Origin: Bacteroidetes Order II. bacterium
Lineage (GTDB): Bacteria; Bacteroidota; Rhodothermia; Rhodothermales; UBA2364
Direction: 5' to 3'
NCBI GenBank assembly: GCA_016788705.1
Contig: JAEUSQ010000021.1
Location: 94,561 to 158,560, forward strand
DNA length: 64,000 bases
Below, one piece after another: positions 20,293 through 28,571 of the stretch. The translations under genes were made by a program, and so were the position numbers. How positions within the stretch are numbered: the stretch's first letter is position 1; each line of letters begins with the position of its first letter. The notes below the pieces were generated by a model, which saw only the letters and a program-made list of their open reading frames with translations, searched no databases and was not told the origin of the DNA.

Positions 20293-22572
20293 ATGCTGTA
20301 TCGCCCTGCACGCATCAATTTGTTGTGGTTGGTTTTGTTCTCGCTTTTTTTTGTGATTGCAGGCGGTTTTGTTTTTTTTCAGTTGATTGAAAGTACCATT
20401 GGAGGGCCATCGGACCTGAAAAGGCTGCTCCCAGTGCGGCGCCCACCTCTACGTGTAGCCATTCTCAAAAGCGACTATACAGCACAGGTTCATAATATCC
20501 TTCAATTTAATGGTTCTGGTCTTCGGTGGCGCGATACCACGGTTGCCCAATGGCAACACCTGCTTCAGATACGCAACCAAGGGGCTTATCCGCTTACGGA
20601 TGAGAACATTGAAGACGGACAATTGATGGATAAGGAGGGAAACCCAAGATGGGAAATGCTGATCTTGCCTTCGGTGCGGGCATTGAGCGATAATGAGGCC
20701 GCACAAATCAGGCGTTTCATGAACAATGGTGGAACGGTGGTGGCAACTTGGGCGCTGGGTTTGTATAAGCCAGATGGTTCTTGGCGTGGCTGGGGGTTTA
20801 TGGAAGACTTGTTTGGCATCAATATTTCGGGGTTTGTTGCGCCGGGTGCGGCAAGTCATCGGGTGACGCAGGAAATGATTTCCGGACGGACTAAGCCCGG
20901 TTTATACCTGAAATCTGTGGATGCAATAATTTTTCCGAATGCACAAAGCACCTCTTTGAAAGAATTGGATGGTTATAAATGGGTTTCGTCTCAACTGCCT
21001 GATGGACTGGCAAAAGACTATGTGGTTGCAGATACCTTTACCTCGGTACAAGTCAATAATAAAGGTAAACGCACGCGCATTCCATCAGTCTCGGTTACGC
21101 GCTATGAATGGGCGGGTGGAAATCCAGCAAAGCCTCGTATTTTGCCTGGTTCCGAGAAAGGTTTTCGTAATTTTACCGTCCGGCCAGAAACGCCAGTAAC
21201 CCACGGTATTCCCGCAGGTTATCGCATTCGGGTGGGGACCTATGACCGCCCCATTATGTTTCGGTCGGTGCGAAAACAAACAACAATTGCCGGGTATTGG
21301 TATGACCATCAGTTGGAAGACCGTCCAGCCCGTGTTGCCATAGAAGAATCTGCCGGAATGGTCATTGGAACCTATGGAAGCGGACGTTTTGTATATATAG
21401 GCCACGAATTGGCTGCAATGGGAGGCAAAGACAAACAACTCGGTTTTGATCCCAGAGACGCCAAAGTATTGGAGTATCTGTTCAATAACATAATAGATTG
21501 GCTTACCCGAAAACCCGTTGCCTGGGCCTCAGTCTGGCCGTTTGGGTACGAAGCAGCGGCATCCGTAATGACCATTGCCGATGACAGCCCGCTGAAGTTG
21601 TCGTATATGCAAGACGTACTTGCTGGCGAAAACGTGCGCGGAACTTATTTTTTGGATGCAAACGACCTCCGCATGCCAAAGGACTTCCTGAATAACCTCC
21701 ACCAAATGGGCGATATTGGTTTGTGGGACAATGCCGAAAATCCAAGAGCAATTCAGGCATTGTTGGGCCCTAAAAAATCTGAATTGGAAACAAAAACTTC
21801 TAAACAACCCGTCTGGGGGGTTTTTTTTCCACACATGCCGAGCTTAGGGAATTTGTCGGCTGTGCAAGAAGCGGGCTATCGTTATACCGTTTCTGCTGCG
21901 TCCGACCGGAGCCTGCAACCGATTGGCCCTGAAAAGCCTTTTGCCAAATTGGTGCAGGTGTATAAATCGGGTAGAACAGGAACCGAAACCCTGCTGGCCG
22001 GAGCACGCGGTGCGTTGGGTGTGGAAAGTGGCTTGCTCTCCGAAGCCGAGCGCATCCGGATGGATGGCGGGCTATATCCGGTTTTGTTCCGTACCTCCGA
22101 CTTGGAAAACAATGGATTCCTAAGCGGCGTCCGTGGGGCCATCAGGACGATGCAGGCGAAGCGGTTTTGGTTTGCAAGTGGCCTGCGGTTGGCCACATGG
22201 ATGAATGCCCGCGAACGGGTACGCACCACTATTCGACAAACCAGTGATGAACGATTTGTGGTACAAATCTCGAACGACTCCAACTTGGCAATAGATAGCC
22301 TCGCGTTGTACATCTGGTTGCCTCGGCCCTATGATGCCGACAACCAGCGCATCACCATCCGGCCAGAAACCATGCGTATGGAAAACCTGATAGAGACCAT
22401 GAAAGGGGTAAAAACGGAATTGGTAGCGGGTAAAGATTTTGCCATCATTAACGAAGCGAGTACCCAACTCCGCCTCCGTATCCGCCACCTGAAGCCCAAT
22501 CAATACAATGTTTTTCAGGTGGATGTAACGCCCCGGAAAATACCCCGTGTCAAGGCGTGGTGGCGGTTTTAG
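20293..22572 (+). CDS. Membrane-anchored deacetylase-like protein with lost zinc histidines
   Basis: 759 aa. An N-terminal anchor (about 8-30) is followed by a ThuA/glutamine-amidotransferase-like Rossmann domain (about 50-380, with PPLRVAILKSDY and WEMLILPSVRALSDNE), then a NodB-type polysaccharide deacetylase region (about 420-620) and a beta-rich tail. Motif 1 is recognisable as MTIADDSP, keeping the two aspartates (430-431). Motif 2, normally HxxxH, reads GDIGLWDNAEN (473-483) with no histidine. The zinc site is therefore incomplete, and the domain probably binds rather than deacetylates the polymer. The plan recalls PelA/PgaB only broadly. It is the last gene of the locus. Confidence 0.7.
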   Translation: MLYRPARINLLWLVLFSLFFVIAGGFVFFQLIESTIGGPSDLKRLLPVRRPPLRVAILKSDYTAQVHNILQFNGSGLRWRDTTVAQWQHLLQIRNQGAYPLTDENIEDGQLMDKEGNPRWEMLILPSVRALSDNEAAQIRRFMNNGGTVVATWALGLYKPDGSWRGWGFMEDLFGINISGFVAPGAASHRVTQEMISGRTKPGLYLKSVDAIIFPNAQSTSLKELDGYKWVSSQLPDGLAKDYVVADTFTSVQVNNKGKRTRIPSVSVTRYEWAGGNPAKPRILPGSEKGFRNFTVRPETPVTHGIPAGYRIRVGTYDRPIMFRSVRKQTTIAGYWYDHQLEDRPARVAIEESAGMVIGTYGSGRFVYIGHELAAMGGKDKQLGFDPRDAKVLEYLFNNIIDWLTRKPVAWASVWPFGYEAAASVMTIADDSPLKLSYMQDVLAGENVRGTYFLDANDLRMPKDFLNNLHQMGDIGLWDNAENPRAIQALLGPKKSELETKTSKQPVWGVFFPHMPSLGNLSAVQEAGYRYTVSAASDRSLQPIGPEKPFAKLVQVYKSGRTGTETLLAGARGALGVESGLLSEAERIRMDGGLYPVLFRTSDLENNGFLSGVRGAIRTMQAKRFWFASGLRLATWMNARERVRTTIRQTSDERFVVQISNDSNLAIDSLALYIWLPRPYDADNQRITIRPETMRMENLIETMKGVKTELVAGKDFAIINEASTQLRLRIRHLKPNQYNVFQVDVTPRKIPRVKAWWRF

Positions 22573-22733
22573 GTAAGTTGCTTACATGGAGTGGCTACTT
22601 TTTCCGCATGGTAATGGATCAAAAACGGCTTTGGCACGACGATAAAGCGGGTCAAAACGTGCAGGGCCGGGCCGATACATACAGCAGACATTCCCCACCT
22701 CTGGACGTTGTATTTTGGTATTTTTCTAGGCTG

Positions 22734-23395
22734 ATGGGAACAACAATAACCGCTAAAAATCTTGGCCACTTGGGAATGATGGCCAGCATGATAGACGAAC
22801 TCGGCATAGGTAATAGATTCGGCGATTATCCAAGAGACCCGCGACCGTCACCCTATAGCAGCATGGGCTGTTAAAGTCATGATTATCAATGGTTTATGCT
22901 TTAGTCAGTGGACATTGTATATGACAAGTAAGTTCTTTGAAAACCTGCCTATTGACATACTTTTGGGGCCTAATATCTCGGCTAATCATCTAAATGACAA
23001 GGTGTTGGGGCTAAATGACAAGGTGTTGGGGCTAAATGACAAGGTGTTGGGGCGGGCATTAGATTCGGTTTATGACTACGGTTGCACGAAATTGTATCGC
23101 GAAAGAACCTTTCATATGGGCAAAAGCTGAGCCTTGCAAGGAGATCGTGACCTTGCGTTTGAGGCGCAAACTGCGACAAAAGGTCGGTTTATCCTTGCAA
23201 CAAACCACTGAGATACTGGCAAGCTACCCGACCACCAAATGCTTGTTGAGTTCGAGTACCGGGTAACGAAGTCAGCTGAGCAAAGAGAACGAGACGCCCC
23301 CCAATCAGGTGAACAAACAAGTAAAAAACCCAACCGCCAGATGGCTTTTCATCCTCATGACAGGCATTCATGTACTATATTAAAGACATGCAAAG
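22734..23395 (+). mobile_element. Relic of an IS1634-family (DUF4277) transposase
   Basis: Several frames in succession match one family. From 22734, KNLGHLGMMASMIDELGIG matches the DUF4277 start; after a frameshift near 22865 the match continues as AVKVMIINGLCF, FFENLPIDILLGPNI, LNDKVLGRALDSVYDYG (to about 23105). The centre with the first two catalytic acids is deleted. The C-terminal part resumes at about 23165 (KGRFILATNH, an in-frame stop, then KLPDHQMLVEFEY) and, in another frame near 23320, VKNPTARWLFILMTGIHVLY corresponds to the LKSPERIMAL region. It is inactive. Terminal repeats were not found. The 950-bp gap between the polysaccharide locus and apbE is otherwise empty. Confidence 0.7.
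22990..23052 (+). repeat. Three perfect tandem copies of a 21-bp unit
   Basis: The unit CTAAATGACAAGGTGTTGGGG occurs three times without a mismatch at 22990, 23011 and 23032. It encodes LNDKVLG three times inside the transposase relic, where family members have the segment once. Confidence 0.97.
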
Positions 23396-23526
23396 CATAT
23401 TATATTGAATTTAGATAATACAAAAAACTAAGACTATTAATCTGATGGGCAAGCAATCAAAAAAATACTATTTCCGAATCGGAGGGGGGAATGTTAATTA
23501 ATAAAGGAAGTCAATAGATTTTCAAC

Positions 23527-24489
23527 TCATCCGGTGGCCCTTCGAAAAAAGATCTGTATGCCTTTAAAGCGTTTTCGGGCGGCGGGGATGGCTTGTTCAC
23601 CCAAAACGGAAAGCGTGGTAGAGAGGGCATCGGCCAATGCACCATCCGAGGCAATTACGGTAACGCTGATGCGGGAGGTTAGCCCCAAACCTGTTCGCGG
23701 ATCCAGAATATGCGAATACCGCACGCCATTAAGTTCCACAAATTGTTCGGTATCACCACTTGTGGAAACCGTCACCCCTCGTAGAAGATGCAGCGGTTTT
23801 TGGGTGTCATTCGGAAGGTTTACCCACCAGCCTTTGGTATCTGGAGGAGGCGCACCAATGGCCACCTCGCCCCCGATTTCCACCATTGCACGGGGGCATC
23901 CGGCTTTTCGTAACGCATTCAAGGCAGCCTCGGCAATAAAGCCCTTCGCAATACCACCTAAGTCTAATTGAAGGCCCTGACGTAGTAATTGGACTTTGCC
24001 TGATGTAGGAGACAACTTTATAAGCCGCCACCCTGTTTTTTGCTTGGCTACTTCCAATTCATCGGCAGGTGGTCGCGTTTGCAAACGGCGTGCTTTTCGC
24101 CATAATTGGGAAAGCGGCCCCACCGTTACGTCGAAGGCTCCGCCCGACCAAGCGGCCATTTCTTGCGCCCGCGTCAATACCGAAAACAGTTCAGGGCTTA
24201 CCACCCGTGCCGAATCTACCGCTTGCCGTACCAATATATTCAATTCACTATCCACGCGATAATCGCTGAAAATAGCATCCAAGCGGTCTATTTCTACAAA
24301 TGCCCGACGTGCATTAGTTATCGCCAAGGCTTCATCCTCAGAAAACAATACAATCCGTACTTGCATCCCAAGGTGGTGTTGCCTAAATTCAAACCTCTTT
24401 AACGTTTTCTTTACCCGTGCTTCGTTTCCTGTACCACACCCTACCCATATGAAGAACAGACTGATGATAAGCATCCTTTTAATGTGCAT
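23527..24489 (-). CDS. apbE: FAD:protein FMN transferase (ApbE)
   Basis: Exported enzyme that attaches FMN from FAD to a threonine or serine of periplasm-facing flavoproteins such as NqrB/C and RnfG. 320 aa with an N-terminal lipoprotein-like signal (IISLFFIWVGC; Trp at -3 makes the lipobox atypical). Conserved segments are intact: SELNILVRQ, GAFDVTVGPL, LDLGGIAKGF (FAD site), and the metal-site region VSTSGDTEQF with SHILDPRTG. No Nqr, Rnf or FMN-binding target is in the window. Its 5' end overlaps the divergent FGE-like gene by 41 bp, or 26 bp if the second ATG (24474) is used. Confidence 0.93.
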   Translation of the reverse strand: MHIKRMLIISLFFIWVGCGTGNEARVKKTLKRFEFRQHHLGMQVRIVLFSEDEALAITNARRAFVEIDRLDAIFSDYRVDSELNILVRQAVDSARVVSPELFSVLTRAQEMAAWSGGAFDVTVGPLSQLWRKARRLQTRPPADELEVAKQKTGWRLIKLSPTSGKVQLLRQGLQLDLGGIAKGFIAEAALNALRKAGCPRAMVEIGGEVAIGAPPPDTKGWWVNLPNDTQKPLHLLRGVTVSTSGDTEQFVELNGVRYSHILDPRTGLGLTSRISVTVIASDGALADALSTTLSVLGEQAIPAARKRFKGIQIFFRRATG

Positions 24490-25246
24490 TTTCGGAGCGC
24501 GTTTAGCGTGGAGTCAACAAACACCGGAGGTACAAACCATCCGTATAGCCGGTACGGTGGTTGCCTTCGACATGGTAAAGATACCACAAGGTCAGGTCAC
24601 GATCCAATTGGATGGGGCGTCTGTTGTCCGTTCTCTTGACAAAGTCCTTTGGGTTTCGCAAACCGAAGTCACTTGGGACCTATTTGATGTCTTTGTGTAT
24701 GGATTAGACCTTAAAAACACCAGCCCTTCACCGGAGGTGGCAGCAGTAGCCCGCCCCAGCAAGCCTTATGTGTTGCCGGGCCGCGTTTTTGGCCACCTTG
24801 GTTTTCCGGCCTCGGCCATGTCGTATTACCATGCCAATATGTTTACCAAATGGCTTTCAGCCAAAACCGGAAAGAAATTTCGCCTATTAATGGAACCAGA
24901 ATGGGAATACGTCTGTGCAAAAGGTCGTAAACCGAATGTGGTAGTGACCGATGAAGGGTGGGTTTGGGAAAACTCGGACGACAAATTGCGGAAAGTGGGG
25001 GCCAAACCGGCCAATGAAGTGGGTCTATCAGACCTCTTCGGTAATGTGGCCGAGTGGGTACAATCGGATGCAGAAGTACCCTTTACCAAAGGCGGTCATT
25101 ATTTAGATGATGCTGCAACAGTTTCTTGTACCACACGTGCCCCACAAACCCCTGAATGGAACATGACTGATCCGCAACTGCCTAAAAGCCGTTGGTGGCT
25201 TTCCGACGCCTCTTACGTCGGACTCCGGCTTGCGATGGAAGAATAA
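24449..25246 (+). CDS. Exported formylglycine-generating-enzyme-like protein
   Basis: 265 aa. Signal peptide with cleavage near AWS-QQ, then an FGE-sulfatase/SUMF1 fold: KVLWVSQTEVTWDLF, PASAMSYYHANMFTKWLS, FRLLMEPEWEYVCA, LSDLFGNVAEWVQ, KGGHYLDDAATVSCTTRAP and a final YVGLRLAMEE. True FGE uses two cysteines of the C-terminal part; only one (in VSCTTR) is present, so it is probably a family member with another role. It precedes the Gfo/Idh gene by 46 bp and is likely cotranscribed with it. There is no sulfatase gene nearby. Its start lies within the 5' end of apbE on the other strand. Confidence 0.85.
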   Translation: MKNRLMISILLMCIFGARLAWSQQTPEVQTIRIAGTVVAFDMVKIPQGQVTIQLDGASVVRSLDKVLWVSQTEVTWDLFDVFVYGLDLKNTSPSPEVAAVARPSKPYVLPGRVFGHLGFPASAMSYYHANMFTKWLSAKTGKKFRLLMEPEWEYVCAKGRKPNVVVTDEGWVWENSDDKLRKVGAKPANEVGLSDLFGNVAEWVQSDAEVPFTKGGHYLDDAATVSCTTRAPQTPEWNMTDPQLPKSRWWLSDASYVGLRLAMEE

Positions 25247-25292
25247 GCAAACATGAGCCTTTCTGCCCCTTTTCATATAACTCACCTTAACC

Positions 25293-26582
25293 ATGAACAA
25301 TACCCGACGTGATTTCCTAAAAACCTCGACCATGGCCACTGCTGGACTAATGGTTTCCGGTCATTTTGCATGGGCCAACGTGGCCGAAACCCTAAAAGTG
25401 GGCCTCATTGGCTGTGGCGGACGTGGCACAGGTGCAGCCCGAGACTGTGTCGCCGGATCCGAAGGCATCGTCATATGGGCAATGGGGGATCTCTTTGAAG
25501 ATCGCTTAGACAACGCTTATACCCAACTAAAACAGCATGTTGGCGACAAGTTACAAGTATCAGACACACGTAAATTTACGGGTTTTGATGCCTATGAAAA
25601 AGTTTTGGCTTCTGGTGTAGATGTTGTCATTTTGGCATCACCTCCCGGGTTTCGTCCCACGCACTTTGAGGCAGCGGTTAATGCGGGAAAACATATTTTC
25701 ATGGAGAAACCTGTTGCGGTGGATCCTGCCGGCATTCGAAAGGTGTTGGCTGCGGCAACGCTTTCGGTACAGAAAAAACTTTGCGTGGTGGCCGGAACCC
25801 AACGTCGTCATGATCCGAAGTATGTTGAGACCATTCAACGGCTGCATGACAATGCCATCGGTGATATTGTGACCGGGCAGGTGTATTGGAATCAGGGTGG
25901 TTTGTGGAAGTACGACCGTAAACCGGGTATGAGCGACATGGAGTGGCAAATCCGCAACTGGTTATACTTCACCTGGACTTCTGGCGACCACATCGTAGAG
26001 CAACACATTCATAATATAGATGTCGCAAACTGGGTAATGAAGGGCCACCCTGTAAAAGCCATCGGTATGGGAGGACGTCAAGTACGTGTAGATCCGGCAT
26101 ATGGACATATTTTTGATCATTTTGCAATCGAATTTGAATATGCCAATGGCGTAAAAATCCTTTCGATGTGCCGCCAACAGGATGGAACCGAGTCTAATGT
26201 GAGCGAATTTTTCTATGGGACGAAGGGCACGAGCAATGCCAAAGACAGCATTCGTGGGGCACAATCGTGGCGGTATAAGGGAACAGGGCCCGACGTAAAC
26301 CCATACGTAAACGAACACACCAACCTAGTGAAAGCCATCCGAAGCGGAAATCTAATCAATGAGGCAAAACAAGTAGCAGAAAGTAACCTCTCGGCCATTA
26401 TGGGACGCGAAGCGGCTTATACAGGGAGTCTGATTACTTGGGACGAACTCTTAAATGCCGATCAGGACTTGTCTCCTGCCCAATTGGTCTTTGGGGATGT
26501 CCCGGTCGCGCCTGTCGCCCATCCGGGCATTACCAAAATCAATCGTCCGGCATATGGCCATTTTTTTGAATCTAAGCCCTGA
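25293..26582 (+). CDS. Tat-exported Gfo/Idh/MocA-family oxidoreductase
   Basis: 429 aa. Twin-arginine signal TRRDFLKTS followed by a hydrophobic stretch up to FAWAN. Rossmann fold with KVGLIGCGGRGTG (about 33-45); the conserved EKP of the family is in FMEKPVAVDP; the C-terminal domain has HNIDVANWVM and GHPVKAIGMGGR. These enzymes use tightly bound NAD(P) to oxidise, reduce or epimerise sugars, and Tat export fits a cofactor loaded before export. It is followed 29 bp later by a Tat-exported TIM-barrel protein, a pairing common in Bacteroidota and Planctomycetes sugar-modification clusters. The substrate is unknown. Confidence 0.9.
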   Translation: MNNTRRDFLKTSTMATAGLMVSGHFAWANVAETLKVGLIGCGGRGTGAARDCVAGSEGIVIWAMGDLFEDRLDNAYTQLKQHVGDKLQVSDTRKFTGFDAYEKVLASGVDVVILASPPGFRPTHFEAAVNAGKHIFMEKPVAVDPAGIRKVLAAATLSVQKKLCVVAGTQRRHDPKYVETIQRLHDNAIGDIVTGQVYWNQGGLWKYDRKPGMSDMEWQIRNWLYFTWTSGDHIVEQHIHNIDVANWVMKGHPVKAIGMGGRQVRVDPAYGHIFDHFAIEFEYANGVKILSMCRQQDGTESNVSEFFYGTKGTSNAKDSIRGAQSWRYKGTGPDVNPYVNEHTNLVKAIRSGNLINEAKQVAESNLSAIMGREAAYTGSLITWDELLNADQDLSPAQLVFGDVPVAPVAHPGITKINRPAYGHFFESKP

Positions 26583-26611
26583 GCCTTTTTAAACAATAGC
26601 CCGGAAGCATT

Positions 26612-27529
26612 ATGAACCGAAGAAATTTTATCCAAACCGGTGCGCTTGGCGTAGCCGCAGCAGGACTTCCTCTTCCCCTTTCTGCGGAAGGACGCACCGA
26701 GGTCGGAAAATACACGTTTAAACATCATTATGCGCCCCACGATGGGATGTTCAGGCATTATGGCGGAAAAGACATTTTAGACCAACTGCGCTTTATGGCC
26801 GAAACAGGCTTTACGGCCTTCGAGGACAATGGGATGCGGGGTCGCCCTATAGAGCAACAACAGGCTATTGGCAACCTCTTGGCCCAGTTGGGCATGACGA
26901 TGGGTGTTTTTGTGGCACACAACATCGCTTGGAATGAGGCCAATTTAGCCTCTGGAGATCCGGTTAAGCGGGATCAGTTTCTCGCTGAAATCCGAGAATC
27001 GGTGGAGGTAGCCAAACGTTGTAATGCCAAATGGATGACAGTCGTGCCTGGCGCATTAGACAAGCGGCTGGCCTTAGATTACCAGACGGCCAATGTGGTA
27101 GAGACCCTTCGGCGTGCCTCCGAAATTTTGGCGCCGCACGGCCTGGTTATGGTACTCGAACCCCTTAATCCGTATCGAGACCATCCGGGCCTCTTCCTGA
27201 GTCGGTCTCCACAAGCTTATTTGGTGTGTAAGGCCGTCAATAGCCCATCGTGTAAAATCTTATTCGATATCTACCACCAACAAATTACCGAAGGCAACCT
27301 AATCCCAAATATCGAAAAGTGTTGGGACGAAATTGCGTATTTCCAGATTGGTGATAATCCAGGACGCAACGAACCCGGCACGGGCGAAATCAACTACAGG
27401 AAGGTGTTCGAGTTTATCTACAAAAAAGGCTTTCGGGGGGTTCTGGGAATGGAACATGGCAATGCTATGCCCGACAAGGCGGGCGAATGGGCGGTCATTA
27501 ATGCCTATATAGAAGCCGATAAATTTTAA
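26612..27529 (+). CDS. Tat-exported TIM-barrel sugar isomerase/epimerase (hydroxypyruvate isomerase-like)
   Basis: 305 aa. Tat signal NRRNFIQTGALG with a cleavage region near LSAEG. AP-endonuclease-2/xylose-isomerase-type TIM barrel; metal-site segments are recognisable in VMVLEPLNPY, CKILFDIYHQQ, AYFQIGDNPGRNEPGTGEINY and GVLGMEHG, all as in hydroxypyruvate isomerase-like proteins. It probably acts with the preceding oxidoreductase on an exported sugar or sugar acid. Located 29 bp after that gene and 25 bp before the secreted repeat protein, so probably in one transcript. Confidence 0.88.
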   Translation: MNRRNFIQTGALGVAAAGLPLPLSAEGRTEVGKYTFKHHYAPHDGMFRHYGGKDILDQLRFMAETGFTAFEDNGMRGRPIEQQQAIGNLLAQLGMTMGVFVAHNIAWNEANLASGDPVKRDQFLAEIRESVEVAKRCNAKWMTVVPGALDKRLALDYQTANVVETLRRASEILAPHGLVMVLEPLNPYRDHPGLFLSRSPQAYLVCKAVNSPSCKILFDIYHQQITEGNLIPNIEKCWDEIAYFQIGDNPGRNEPGTGEINYRKVFEFIYKKGFRGVLGMEHGNAMPDKAGEWAVINAYIEADKF

Positions 27530-27554
27530 ATATTTACGAAAAAATATCAATCAG

Positions 27555-28277
27555 ATGCTTAATAGTATGAAATTTTATGTTTTCTTATGTGCTTTTCTTT
27601 TGATAGGGAGCCATGCCAAAGCACAAAACAATACCCCTACGCCGCCCAGTACAAACCCTTATCTGGGAGTGTGGAACTATACCATCCTGGACACGCCCGA
27701 TGGTGATATGGCTGGCCAGTTGACCATTGAGCCTGATGGAAAGGGACAACTAACGAACGACTCATTCCTGACGCCTGCCCAAATTAATGGTTATTCCATT
27801 ACCGACAATGGGTTGACATTCTCTACCAAAGTTTCTCTGGCCAATGGCTATACCTTTAACTGTAAGTTCTGGGGGATGCTTAAGGAGGGGGGCTTGGAAG
27901 GCAAACTGGAGGTTATGGAGATGGGTCGGGACTTCGAGGTTGTAGCCAAGCGCCCACTCAACCTGGGAGACCTACCCGGAAAATGGACTTATACCATTTA
28001 TAATACCCCACAAGGTGACCTTTCGGGCGTTCTCACCATCGGGAAAGACGGCCAAGCGACCTTGGCCAACGATGCCTTTCTGGAAACGGTCCCAGTGAAA
28101 GACCTCGTGGCAAAGGGCAATACGTTTACCTTTTCGGCTTCGGTTACAGTGGCGGACGGGCAAACGTTTTCTGTAAAATTTACAGGTTCAGCCGAAAATA
28201 ACGTCCTGAATGGCAATATGACCGTCGTGGAAATCGAACAGACCTACGAGGTCAAGGGGAAACGTGCCGATCCGTAA
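27555..28277 (+). CDS. Secreted protein with two similar domains, unknown function
   Basis: 240 aa. Signal peptide (MKFYVFLCAFLLIG, cleavage near AKA-QN). The mature protein is a tandem duplication of about 105 residues: the first copy starts LGVWNYTILDTPDGDMAGQLTI and the second LPGKWTYTIYNTPQGDLSGVLTI, each ending in a similar ME/VE strand (EVMEMGRDFEV, TVVEIEQTYEV). Each copy looks like a small beta-barrel or lipocalin-like sheet. No enzyme motif is visible. It ends the FGE-like/oxidoreductase/isomerase cluster. ATGs at 27555 and 27567 are both possible starts. Confidence 0.7.
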   Translation: MLNSMKFYVFLCAFLLIGSHAKAQNNTPTPPSTNPYLGVWNYTILDTPDGDMAGQLTIEPDGKGQLTNDSFLTPAQINGYSITDNGLTFSTKVSLANGYTFNCKFWGMLKEGGLEGKLEVMEMGRDFEVVAKRPLNLGDLPGKWTYTIYNTPQGDLSGVLTIGKDGQATLANDAFLETVPVKDLVAKGNTFTFSASVTVADGQTFSVKFTGSAENNVLNGNMTVVEIEQTYEVKGKRADP

Positions 28278-28403
28278 GACGTTGTCTGCTGGTCTGTTGC
28301 AAAGCCTTGGGTCAGTTCCTGTATTGCACATGTTGTGTTGCATCGCCTCCCTTGATCTGTTTGCGAAAAATCAGGGCATCTATCGGTGTTAATCGAAGAT
28401 TGA

Positions 28404-28432
28404 TTGACACATCGGCTTCTTGCCCTTATATT
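28404..28432 (+). promoter_or_regulatory. Near-consensus sigma-70-type promoter
   Basis: TTGACA (28404-28409), a 17-bp spacer and TATATT (28427-28432), about 140 bp before the M23 peptidase gene. It is the best promoter match I found in the window. The remaining intergenic sequence (28278-28571) shows no gene. Confidence 0.65.
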
Positions 28433-28571
28433 TATTACGTTTGAGAGAAAAGGCTACCTTCACCACCCCTTATTATCCCACCCTCTCAGCGGCCAACCGA
28501 CTTGTTTTTGTCGGTATTTGATGACACGCCCCCTCTAATTACACCTTCAAACGTGTCCAAAACATTATATC

